From Pedosphaera sp. (GTDB lineage Bacteria > Verrucomicrobiota > Verrucomicrobiia > Limisphaerales > Pedosphaeraceae): 64,000 nucleotides of DNA. Location of the stretch: contig JAQGPA010000083.1 of assembly GCA_028293325.1 (NCBI GenBank), positions 52,760-116,759 of the forward strand. The letters run 5' to 3'. The notes under the pieces are model-generated. The model was not told the DNA's origin and did no database searches. It saw only the letters and a list, made by a program, of their open reading frames with translations. Both the position numbers and the translations under genes were made by a program. Positions within the stretch are counted from its first letter, which is position 1. Each line of letters opens with the position of its first letter. Positions 55,142-63,372 of this stretch are shown here, one piece after another.

Positions 55142-55148
55142 ACATCCT

Positions 55149-56156
55149 ATGACCGGCAAACCCACGTACCGTACTCGGCACGCCCATTACGAAATCGACC
55201 GTTGCGATCCGCAGAATGCCGCGATCCGCATGGGCAAAATCAATTTCCACGCCCTCACCAAGGGCCATTATCCCGGCACGCCCGTCCCCAACAATATTCT
55301 GCCGGGGCTCAATAGCATCGGTTTTTGGAATGCCGGCGCCACGCAGGATTGGGGATTAGATGCGCACCGCAATGAAGGGGTTGAAATCATGTTCTTGGAA
55401 ACCGGCACCATGGGCTTTGCCGCCGACCAAAAGGAACACGCCCTGCGTGCGGGCAATTTCACCATCACCCGCCCCTGGCAACTCCATAAGCTCGGCGCAC
55501 CCAACATCGGCCCCGGTCGATTGCACTGGCTTATCCTCGATGTCGGTGTACGGCGGCCTCATCAAGACTGGTGCTGGCCCAAGTGGGTGGTGCTGACCAA
55601 AAGTGATTTGGCGGAGCTAACCCGTAAATTACGCCACAATGAAAATCCGGTTTGGAACTCCACGCCCGCCATCGGCCAATCCTTCCGCGAACTCGCCCGA
55701 AACGTTGCCGCCTGGGACCAGCCGCACGCAGTTTCACGCCTGGTGGTCCATTTAAACCAGTTGCTCATCGGCATTTTGGATGCGCTGACGGAGCAGCAAA
55801 CCCACGAAAATGAACAACTGACATCCCGCCGCCGGGCGGTGGAAATCTTTCTCCTCGAACTCGAGACTGGCCATATTAATACTGGCGAACAGTGGTCCCT
55901 GGACCGGATGGCCGCACATTGCGGCATGGGCATAACTGCATTCTCCAAATACTGCCGCGAATTGGTCAACGCCGGCCCCGTCGAATTCCTGAATCGCTGC
56001 CGCCTTGATCGCGCCGCGCAACAACTGCGGGAGGGCAGCAACCTTTCCATTACCGACATCGCCTTGGCCAATGGCTTCAATTCCAGCCAGTATTTCGCCA
56101 CCGCGTTTGGCCACCGCTTTCGCCTCAGCCCGACAGATTACCGGAAAAAAACCTGA
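55149..56156 (+). CDS. AraC-family regulator of the L-fucose operon
   Basis: 335-residue transcription regulator. The frame opens at 55002, but the ATG at 55149 (MTGKPTYRTRHAHYEIDR) starts the protein-like sequence. An N-terminal cupin-like sensor part (RNEGVEIMFLETGTMGFAAD, FTITRPWQLHKLG) probably binds the sugar or an intermediate. A C-terminal double helix-turn-helix follows: WSLDRMAAHCGMGITAFSKY, PVEFLNRCRLDRAAQQL, SITDIALANGFNSSQYFATA. Divergent from the GH29-led operon, so it very likely controls that operon, as activator in most relatives. It may also act on the GH95 gene further right; nothing in the sequence shows that. Confidence 0.92.
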   Translation: MTGKPTYRTRHAHYEIDRCDPQNAAIRMGKINFHALTKGHYPGTPVPNNILPGLNSIGFWNAGATQDWGLDAHRNEGVEIMFLETGTMGFAADQKEHALRAGNFTITRPWQLHKLGAPNIGPGRLHWLILDVGVRRPHQDWCWPKWVVLTKSDLAELTRKLRHNENPVWNSTPAIGQSFRELARNVAAWDQPHAVSRLVVHLNQLLIGILDALTEQQTHENEQLTSRRRAVEIFLLELETGHINTGEQWSLDRMAAHCGMGITAFSKYCRELVNAGPVEFLNRCRLDRAAQQLREGSNLSITDIALANGFNSSQYFATAFGHRFRLSPTDYRKKT

Positions 56157-56497
56157 TCCAGGCTGCTTAAGGCGATCAGGCGGACGGATATTCATTGTTG
56201 CCTGGCTTAACACTTGGCGCCCAAGCACTCCCAATTGTCTGGTTGTGAAAACAATTCTGCGGATCAGCCTTCCCTCGTCGGCGCGGTCGAAAGCCAAAGA
56301 ATGCTTCTTTGATTCGATTCCTATGCTCATAAAAACCTGTTTTTGCTGCTAAAACCAGCAAATTGCCCTTTCCGTATAGCCCTGCCCAGCCGGCCGCCAC
56401 GTGCCCGTTTTTTGGGTATGTTCAATCTTCTTCGCCGAAGAGAATCGCAAGACCAATGGGTCAGTGATGAGGTATTATTTTTATAATCACTGAAAAA
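56157..56497. other. Intergenic region between AraC and pseudopilin genes
   Basis: 341 bp without a convincing gene on either strand. It begins with a 7-bp hairpin overlapping the AraC stop (CCTGATC 56152-56158, GATCAGG 56174-56180) with no U tract, holds a small TCTTC/GAAGA hairpin near 56426-56442, and ends with the inverted repeat at 56461-56493. Confidence 0.5.
56461..56493 (+). promoter_or_regulatory. Inverted repeat with TATAAT just before a pseudopilin gene
   Basis: TCAGTGAT (56461-56468) and ATCACTGA (56486-56493) are perfect 8-bp inverted arms with a 17-bp spacer, ending 4 bp before the ATG. TATAAT (56482-56487) overlaps the right arm. It could be an operator across the -10, or an RNA hairpin over the ribosome site; there is no good -35. 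Confidence 0.4.
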
Positions 56498-57391
56498 ATG
56501 AAAAGACGCATAAATAAGAGGTGCGACAACGAGCCGTGTCGCGCCTTCACATTAATCGAATTGCTCGTGGTGATTGCAATCATCGCCATTCTGGCGGGCT
56601 TGTTGCTGCCCGCTTTGGCCAATGCCAAAAAGAGGGGGCAGGCGGCCGCGTGCGTAAACAATCAGAAACAGATCACGCTGGCGTGGACCATGTATGCCGA
56701 CGATAATCATGACCTGATCATTAACACGGGCGACAACTCACAAAACGGATGTGTGCCTTGGCGTTATGCAAATCCGTTTCCGCCTCCGCCTATAGCCGGT
56801 TTATCGCCAGTAGACGCGGATATGGCAAATTTGCAAGCAGGCTATAGACAAGGTGGGCTTTATCAATATGCGCCCAATTTAAATATTCTGCATTGTCCTG
56901 CCGATGACCGGGCTAATAATTCGACCATGGGTGTTGCTACTGCCCCCGGCAATTATGCTTGGGGCAGTTATTCCGGCGCGGGCGGGCTTAATGGACTTGC
57001 TCCTGATTCTGGATCCACAATCAGAATAGACCGGCTTTCAAGCGTGCTACATCCGTCCCAGAGATATGTGTGGATCGAAGAAAACGATCCACGTGGGGAA
57101 AATCGAAGTTGGTGGGAACTTATTCCAGTAGGCGCAGCGCCGGCGTTCACAGGCACCAAACTTACTGATTCACCGGCTTCCTGGCATGGGCATAACAGCA
57201 CTTTCGGTTGGGTGGACGGGCATGTGGAAAATCATCATTGGCTGGATGGTCCCAACATAGCGTATGCATTGAGTAAGGATCCCAATAAATATTTCAATGG
57301 TACAAGCCCCACTCTTGGCCCGGGTCCATACTCTGCGCCACGCGATGTTTATTTCCTGGCAAACGGCTATGCCACCTTGCAAAACCCCTAA
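56498..57391 (+). CDS. Prepilin-type protein with H-X9-DG signature (third copy)
   Basis: 297-residue pseudopilin-like protein. A basic, Cys-containing leader ([15 protein letters not shown]) precedes [19 protein letters not shown]; here the residue before Phe is Ala instead of the usual Gly, which could affect processing. [14 protein letters not shown] gives the H-X9-DG signature. It shares [19 protein letters not shown] with the other two copies but is otherwise more divergent. ATG 56498 is the natural start. The exported LamG/beta-strand-repeat gene begins 49 bp downstream, repeating the pattern of a pseudopilin next to a very large exported protein. Function unknown; export-related role inferred. 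Confidence 0.87.
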   Translation: MKRRINKRCDNEPCRAFTLIELLVVIAIIAILAGLLLPALANAKKRGQAAACVNNQKQITLAWTMYADDNHDLIINTGDNSQNGCVPWRYANPFPPPPIAGLSPVDADMANLQAGYRQGGLYQYAPNLNILHCPADDRANNSTMGVATAPGNYAWGSYSGAGGLNGLAPDSGSTIRIDRLSSVLHPSQRYVWIEENDPRGENRSWWELIPVGAAPAFTGTKLTDSPASWHGHNSTFGWVDGHVENHHWLDGPNIAYALSKDPNKYFNGTSPTLGPGPYSAPRDVYFLANGYATLQNP

Positions 57392-57440
57392 ATTTTTCCG
57401 ATCCAAACGATAACCAAACCAGCCAAACAATCAGATAAAT

Positions 57441-60377
57441 ATGAAAATATATAACTCAACAACCCTCTCCGTTTGCGGGAGGTTTCTCACTGCCATTGGC
57501 TTGCTGTTTATGACCATGGTTACTGTGCGTGCGGATTACCAGAGCACTGTGCTCGGTGACACTCCGCTGCTCTATTACGCGCTTGATTCAAACGTGACCA
57601 ACGGCACCGCCACCGACTTGAGCGGCAATGGCAACAATGGAAATGCTTTCAACCTCAATGCCGCTTCAGGACCGTCGCCTTACATCACCAACGCCGCGAG
57701 TTTTGATGGTTTGGACGCATCAATTGATGTGAGCGGCAGCCCCGCCCTGCTGAACTTTAACGGCCCCATCACCATGGAAGTCTGGGTGCAGCCCACCAAT
57801 ATCATCAATAATTCCGGGAATGAGTTAGGGAACATCATCGCCAAGGGATATAACGGTTCTTATGAAATTGTCTTGCGGGACAACGACTTTAATTACTATG
57901 GCAACTCGGGCAATGCCGGCGTTAGTGGCGGCACCCAAACCACAGACTGGACGTATCTAGTTTTGTCCAGTGATGGAACCAATTGCAGTCTTTATGTGAA
58001 CGGAGTAATGGTCAATCATACTGCGGACACGAGCGGATCAGCCGCATTTTCAAGTGACTGGGCAATTGGCACTGGATCCCCTGATGGTCAATTTAACACC
58101 AACATCCGGTATTACCATGGCAACATGAGCCAGGTGGCCATTTATAACCATGGCCTGACGGCAGACCAAGTGCTGACGCACTATTATATTGGCGAGATAA
58201 ATGCCTACCCCAGCAACTCTGCGCCAATCATCATCACCCAGCCTAAACCACAGGCAACTTATATTACCGGCTCGGCGACATTCAGCGTGAGTGCTGTCAG
58301 TGCCTTCGCAACAACCAACCAATGGCTGAAAAACGGCATTCCCCTCAGTGGCAAGACCAACGCGACGCTGACCTTGAATAACGTGCAGGTTAGTGATGCG
58401 ACCAATTATAGTGTAATTGTCGGCAACATTAAGGGAACCACGACCAGTTCGGTGGTTGCTCTTTCATTATTCACGCCGAATAATCTGAAGTGGAGCGGTG
58501 CGAACAGCGCAATTTGGGATAACAGCACCTCGACGAACTGGATCAACCAGAGCAACAGCTCGCAATCGGTCTTTACCCCCGGCGACTTCGTATTGTTTGA
58601 TGACACCGTCGGCGTGCCCACCTCCGTGACGGGCAGCGGCTCGTTGATTCCCGGCATGATTACCGTCAATTCCAGCACCAATAATTTTACCATCGGCTCC
58701 GGCACCGTCACTGGATCGGGTGGTTTAGTCAAGAAAGGTTCCAGCACGTTGACCATCTACGACTCGGGCACTATGACCGGGCCGGTGACGATCAGCGGTG
58801 GCTCGATTATTGCTGGGAATAATACTTTTAGCTCGGTCTCTTCCATCACCATCACCAACAATGCCACGCTGGACCTTTCCGGCGGCACTTTGAACGGCAA
58901 CAAGCCCATCACTGTTTCTGGCTCCGGGGTAAATGGCCAGGGGGCAATCGCCAACAGCTATAACGATTATCCTGGACAATCGGTGAACATCACCCTGGCC
59001 GGTGATACGACCTTTGGCGCCTTCGCCCGATGGGATCTGGCCGGCGGCTCGCAAATTACCGGCGCGCACAATTTGATGCTGGACTGGTCAGGCAATACCG
59101 GTTCCACCGGCGGCGATGGCAACCCCTATTGCGAATGGAGCGGAGTAACCATTGGGGCAGATGTGCTTGGAATTACATTGGCCACCGGTAGCAAACAGGG
59201 GATGCATGGCATGGATACGGGCTTCCAGAATCCCGGCACCGTCTTTACCGTCGGCACCAATAGTCAGGTAAATTTTTGGAATGGTGGATGGAATGGAAGC
59301 TTCCACGTTCTCAACGGTGGCCAGGTATATCTCTGGACGGCACCGGCGGCATTCAACGGCAGCAATGTTATTCTGGAGGATAATGCCCAATGGTTAAGTT
59401 GGGGCGGTTCCGGCAACGAGCCCATCAACAGCGCCATCACTCTGAATGGCATTGCTCACATTGTGGTTGGCGATCACAACATGATTTACACAAACTTGAT
59501 CAGTGGTCCCGGCGGGTTTGTGTGGGATGCTTACAACCATCAAATGGTGTTCTCGGCTGCCAATACCTATGCAGGCCCGACCATCATTGGCGGCAGCGGA
59601 CCGGTGCTGGCCTTGACCGGCAACGGTTCTATCTCGCACAGTTCGCTTATCTTCTTCGGCGGATCGAGTCCGACCAATGTTTCGCTGGACGTGAGCGGAC
59701 GTCCCGACCAAACATTGACACTGGCCAGCGGCCAGACTTTGGGTGGTATCGGAACCATCAACGGCAGTTTAGTCGTATCCGCCGGTGCGACTTTGTCGCC
59801 ATCTGGAACTAACACGACCATCGGTATTACGACGGGAAACAACGCCACTGGCACTATTGCAGCCACCAATGCTGTCGCGCTGAACGGCACGACCACCCTG
59901 AAGTTGAACGGTTCAGGCGTGAATGACGAAGTTCAAGCCGGCGCGGGCATCACCTACGGCGGCACCCTGAATCTGGTCAACATCAGCGGCTCGCCGATGG
60001 CGGTGGGCGACAGCTTCCAGTTATTCGGGGCGGGCGGTTACTCGGGTTCATTCACAAACATCACGCCGGCCACGCCGGGGTCCGGATTGGCGTGGGACAC
60101 GACCCAACTGCCCAGCGGCATATTGGGTGTGATGGCGGGCACTCCACGGCCCATCATCAGCAAAGTCGGTGTCTCGGGAAGCAATCTGATATTCAGAGGC
60201 ACGAACGGAGTCGCCAACGCTGGCTTCTATGTTCTCAGCGCGACCAATCTCACCACTCCTGTAGCCAGTTGGATCGTCGTATCCACCAATGCATTCGATA
60301 ATAACGGGGCCTTTAGCGTGACCAACGCGACTGCTCCAGGAGTTCCACAACGGTTCTTCCTGCTCAAGCTTCAATAG
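57441..60377 (+). CDS. Exported LamG/Ig/beta-strand-repeat protein
   Basis: 978-residue exported protein, probably a surface adhesin or glycan-binding protein. Signal peptide within the first ~31 residues (MKIYNSTTLSVCGRFLTAIG). Domains: LamG/concanavalin (LLYYALDSN, DLSGNGNNGNAFNLN, ITMEVWVQPTNI, MSQVAIYNHGLTADQVLTHY), an Ig-like domain (NQWLKNGIPLSGKTNATLTL), then long autotransporter-type beta-strand repeats (GSGGLVKKGSSTLTIYDSG, FSAANTYAGPTIIGGSG, LGGIGTINGSLVVSAGATLS) without any membrane beta-barrel. The last ~70 residues are the shared C-terminal domain (VLSATNLTTPVASWIVVS, ending RFFLLKLQ). Preceded by a pseudopilin gene and followed by two terminators. Confidence 0.85.
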   Translation: MKIYNSTTLSVCGRFLTAIGLLFMTMVTVRADYQSTVLGDTPLLYYALDSNVTNGTATDLSGNGNNGNAFNLNAASGPSPYITNAASFDGLDASIDVSGSPALLNFNGPITMEVWVQPTNIINNSGNELGNIIAKGYNGSYEIVLRDNDFNYYGNSGNAGVSGGTQTTDWTYLVLSSDGTNCSLYVNGVMVNHTADTSGSAAFSSDWAIGTGSPDGQFNTNIRYYHGNMSQVAIYNHGLTADQVLTHYYIGEINAYPSNSAPIIITQPKPQATYITGSATFSVSAVSAFATTNQWLKNGIPLSGKTNATLTLNNVQVSDATNYSVIVGNIKGTTTSSVVALSLFTPNNLKWSGANSAIWDNSTSTNWINQSNSSQSVFTPGDFVLFDDTVGVPTSVTGSGSLIPGMITVNSSTNNFTIGSGTVTGSGGLVKKGSSTLTIYDSGTMTGPVTISGGSIIAGNNTFSSVSSITITNNATLDLSGGTLNGNKPITVSGSGVNGQGAIANSYNDYPGQSVNITLAGDTTFGAFARWDLAGGSQITGAHNLMLDWSGNTGSTGGDGNPYCEWSGVTIGADVLGITLATGSKQGMHGMDTGFQNPGTVFTVGTNSQVNFWNGGWNGSFHVLNGGQVYLWTAPAAFNGSNVILEDNAQWLSWGGSGNEPINSAITLNGIAHIVVGDHNMIYTNLISGPGGFVWDAYNHQMVFSAANTYAGPTIIGGSGPVLALTGNGSISHSSLIFFGGSSPTNVSLDVSGRPDQTLTLASGQTLGGIGTINGSLVVSAGATLSPSGTNTTIGITTGNNATGTIAATNAVALNGTTTLKLNGSGVNDEVQAGAGITYGGTLNLVNISGSPMAVGDSFQLFGAGGYSGSFTNITPATPGSGLAWDTTQLPSGILGVMAGTPRPIISKVGVSGSNLIFRGTNGVANAGFYVLSATNLTTPVASWIVVSTNAFDNNGAFSVTNATAPGVPQRFFLLKLQ

Positions 60378-60388
60378 ATTGCATGCCG

Positions 60389-60416
60389 GGGCTGCGGTCC
60401 ATCGCCGCAGCCCTTT
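60389..60416 (+). terminator. Hairpin terminator after the 57441 gene
   Basis: GGGCTGCGG (60389-60397), loop TCCATCG, CCGCAGCCC (60405-60413), then TTT. A perfect 9-bp stem 11 bp after the stop, with a short U run. Confidence 0.65.
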
Positions 60417-60452
60417 GGCGCCTGCAAATCGCCAGAAGTTAAAGTCTCAACG

Positions 60453-60490
60453 ACCGCCGGACGCGAAAAACCGTCCGGCGGTTCGCTTTT
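60453..60490 (+). terminator. Second, stronger terminator after the 57441 gene
   Basis: ACCGCCGGACG (60453-60463), loop CGAAAAAC, CGTCCGGCGGT (60472-60482), followed by TCGCTTTT. A perfect 11-bp stem with a U-rich tail. It separates this unit from the SGNH-GH97-GH95 group. Confidence 0.8.
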
Positions 60491-60622
60491 ACACCGGCCT
60501 ATTGATCGGCATGGATGCAAAGAAGCATCGTTAGCATATGCTGGCAGCAGTTCGACAGTCGCTGCTGATTGCAAGCAGGCTTGAAACGCACCGCTGCGGA
60601 GTTTAGCCTTAAGCGCACAACG

Positions 60623-61321
60623 ATGAAAATTAAGAATCAATGCCTGCTCGGCGCCACTTTCATCATTTGCCTCTTATCGGTTGCCGGCGCAGCGCCATCC
60701 GACGTTTCGCCAGAATCACGGGAGTCAATCGAATGGTGCGATGTTTGGATCTCGCACGCCAATGAAACCAACCTGCCGCGGGTACTGCTCATCGGGGACT
60801 CGATCACCCGGGCCTACTATCCCGAGGTTGAAAAGCATCTGGCGGGCAAAGCTTATGTCGCCAGGCTTGCCACCTCACGTTTTGCGTCCGATCCGGTTTT
60901 GATTCAAGAAATCGCCCTGGTGCTCGACAATGCGAAATTCGACGTCATTCATTTCAACAATGGGATGCATGGCTGGCAGCATGCCGAAACGGAATATCGC
61001 AACGCATTTCCGCAATTCCTGGCGGCCATCAAATCACACGCGCCCGGAGCCAAATTAATTTGGGCCACCACAACGTCGCTGAAGGAATCCAAGCCGCTGC
61101 CGCCAGACGACCGCACCCACGCATCGGATGAACGCATCGCCGCGCGCAATGCCATTGCGCTTGAATATTTGGGGCCGCAAAGGATTCCAATGGATGATCT
61201 CAATGCGCTTGTCCGCGGGCATCCTGAATATCATAGTGACAACGTGCATTTTAACGGCCAGGGAATCGCCTTGGAAGCCGCACAAGTGGCTTCACAGATT
61301 GAAAAACTTTTGCAGCAGTAA
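60623..61321 (+). CDS. Exported SGNH/GDSL-family hydrolase
   Basis: 232-residue exported esterase-like protein. The frame opens at 60569; the ATG at 60623 starts the signal peptide MKIKNQCLLGATFIICLLSV. SGNH blocks: VLLIGDSITRAYYP (nucleophile Ser), a Gly-containing second block in VARLATSRFASD, HFNNGMHGWQ (block III Asn), and the catalytic Asp-His pair in SDNVHFNGQG near the C-terminus. All catalytic residues appear present. The family includes carbohydrate acetylesterases, and the position just before GH97 and GH95 genes suggests removal of acyl groups from a polysaccharide. The substrate cannot be named. Confidence 0.85.
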   Translation: MKIKNQCLLGATFIICLLSVAGAAPSDVSPESRESIEWCDVWISHANETNLPRVLLIGDSITRAYYPEVEKHLAGKAYVARLATSRFASDPVLIQEIALVLDNAKFDVIHFNNGMHGWQHAETEYRNAFPQFLAAIKSHAPGAKLIWATTTSLKESKPLPPDDRTHASDERIAARNAIALEYLGPQRIPMDDLNALVRGHPEYHSDNVHFNGQGIALEAAQVASQIEKLLQQ

Positions 61322-61386
61322 TTGACCATGAAAAAATCGCCGGTTTCGCGTGCAAAAATCCGGTATGCCGGCAAGGCAGGGGCGCT

Positions 61387-63363
61387 GTGAGCCGGCACGC
61401 TGATTTCCACAGCATTTCTCTTCGACATAAAAGAAACGCAGCCATAGGCATGCTTCTGGGAGGACTTCTGCTTTTCCTGGTGGAAATGATTTTCTCCGCC
61501 GAGCTGCGGGCGGACCAAAAAAATTCCTGGTCGCTTGCCTCGCCGGATGGGCAATGCGTCATTTCCGTCAGCCTCGGCGACGGAGGAAAAATGGCTTATG
61601 AAGTGCGGCACAAAGGAAAATTGGTGATCAGAAAATCGCCGCTTGGGCTGCTCCGGGACGATGAAGATTTCGAGCGCGCGCTGGTTCTCGCAGATGCCGG
61701 GCAAATTGAGAGTCGAAGCGAGAATTACGATCTTTTTGCCGGAATCGCCCCGCGCGTGGACCACTCATTAAACCATCGAACCCTCGTTTTTCGCAATGCC
61801 AACAGGGTACCGATTGAGCTTGAACTCGCTGCTGGCAACGAGGGCGTCGCCTTTCGCTATCACTTCCCTGAAAACTCCGGCAAGGTTCGTGTGGTTCAAT
61901 CAGAGTTGACCGGCTTCAAGCTGCCATCCGAATCAAAAGGCTGGCTTCAGCCTTATCATGCCGCCAGCGACTACACGCCGGCCTACGAGGATTTTTACTT
62001 TGATGTTGCTCCCGGAGATCCGCCGCCGCGCTCGCGCGCCAAGCCAATGGGCTGGGCTTTTCCGGCGCTTTTCCATGTCCCCAACGCCGAAACCTGGGTG
62101 TTGCTGACAGAATCAGGGACGGACGAATCCTACTGCGCCTGTCATCTTGGCCCCGATTCCTCCGGCGGCCTTTATCGCATTGCTTTTCCCCTGGCCAATG
62201 AAGCGACGAAAGGGCAGACCTTTTCAGTTGGGCCCGAGCCGCGTTATGCCCTGCCTTGGACGATGCCCTGGCGTGTGCTGGTTTTGGGCAAGTCGGCCCG
62301 TGACATTGCCACCGCCACGCTGGTCACGGATCTGGCGCCGCCGTCGCGCATCACCGGCACGTCATGGATAAAACCGGGTCGTGCCTCATGGGCTTGGTGG
62401 TCTTATCCCGAAGGTCCGGCCACGAAAGAGATGTTTGACCACTTCACCGATTTCGCCGCGAAGATGGGCTGGGAATATACCTTGTTCGATGCCGGTTGGT
62501 GGAAGCCCGGTTTGTCAAACATTTCAGCCCACGCCATCTCCCTCAACGTGGCGCCCTGGGCCTGGTTGCATGCCCGGGATTTTTATGATCCCAGACAACG
62601 GACTGCAAAATTGGACCAAATGGCTGCCGCCGGCATTCGCGGAGTGAAAGTGGATTTCTGGTGTTCCGATCGCCAGGAAACCATCGCCGCCATGCAATCG
62701 TTGTTCCAGGAAGCGGCCTTGCGCCGCATGTTGGTAAACCTGCATGGCTGCACCATTCCGCGAGGCTGGCAACGGACCTGGCCAAATTTTTTGACTGCCG
62801 AAGCAGTTCTGGGATGTGAATCCTATTTTTACGAGCCGCACTACACCGAAAAGGCGGCGGAACTCAACACGGTGCTTCCTTTCACCCGCAATGCCGTTGG
62901 CCCGATGGACAGCACGCCGGTGGCGTGCTCGCCCAAGAAATATCCCCGCACCACCACCGCAGCGCATGAATTGGCCACAGGGCTTGTCATCACCTCGGGC
63001 CTGGTCCATTACGCGGACAAGCCCGAATTCTTTGAATCGTTGCCTGCGGAAGCTCTGCAGGTATTTCGCGATGCGCCGGCACGGTGGGACGAAACCATTT
63101 GTCTGGTCGGCGAACCGGGACGGGTTGTCGTCTTCGCGCGGCGCTCTGGCGCCACCTGGTTTATTGCCGGCTTGAATGGGACAAGTGACCTCATGCCGGT
63201 GGATTTGGATTTATCGCCGTACGCGGCATTCCTTCATAGATTGGCGATTACCGAGGCAAAGGATGCCGCCATGCAGGTCGCCGTCACCACGCTGCGCAAG
63301 ACCAATCACTGGCAGCACAAGATTCCGCCTCGCGGCGGTTTTATTCTCCGGCTCGACCGGTAG
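61387..63363 (+). CDS. GH97-family alpha-glycosidase
   Basis: 658-residue exported enzyme of GH97. The frame starts at a GTG (61387) with RHKRN ahead of the hydrophobic GMLLGGLLLFLVEM; the ATG at 61450 is an alternative. N-terminal super-sandwich (SLASPDGQCVISVSLGDG, GNEGVAFRYHFPE), then the barrel (ASWAWWSYPEGPATKEM, EYTLFDAGWW, GIRGVKVDFWCSDRQET, LVNLHGCTIPRGWQRTWPN, LTAEAVLGCE) and a C-terminal beta domain (FVMD-less, ending IPPRGGFILRLD). The Asp in GVKVDFW matches the nucleophile position of retaining GH97 members (alpha-galactosidase type), whereas inverting alpha-glucosidases of the SusB type use Glu residues. So alpha-galactosidase or a related retaining activity is favoured. It starts 65 bp after the SGNH gene. 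Confidence 0.88.
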   Translation: MSRHADFHSISLRHKRNAAIGMLLGGLLLFLVEMIFSAELRADQKNSWSLASPDGQCVISVSLGDGGKMAYEVRHKGKLVIRKSPLGLLRDDEDFERALVLADAGQIESRSENYDLFAGIAPRVDHSLNHRTLVFRNANRVPIELELAAGNEGVAFRYHFPENSGKVRVVQSELTGFKLPSESKGWLQPYHAASDYTPAYEDFYFDVAPGDPPPRSRAKPMGWAFPALFHVPNAETWVLLTESGTDESYCACHLGPDSSGGLYRIAFPLANEATKGQTFSVGPEPRYALPWTMPWRVLVLGKSARDIATATLVTDLAPPSRITGTSWIKPGRASWAWWSYPEGPATKEMFDHFTDFAAKMGWEYTLFDAGWWKPGLSNISAHAISLNVAPWAWLHARDFYDPRQRTAKLDQMAAAGIRGVKVDFWCSDRQETIAAMQSLFQEAALRRMLVNLHGCTIPRGWQRTWPNFLTAEAVLGCESYFYEPHYTEKAAELNTVLPFTRNAVGPMDSTPVACSPKKYPRTTTAAHELATGLVITSGLVHYADKPEFFESLPAEALQVFRDAPARWDETICLVGEPGRVVVFARRSGATWFIAGLNGTSDLMPVDLDLSPYAAFLHRLAITEAKDAAMQVAVTTLRKTNHWQHKIPPRGGFILRLDR

Positions 63364-63372
63364 CATAAAAAA

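Noticed and set aside
61328..61390. Short frame MKKSPVSRAK... between the SGNH and GH97 genes
   Set aside because: Only 20 codons, overlaps the GH97 start, no recognisable feature.
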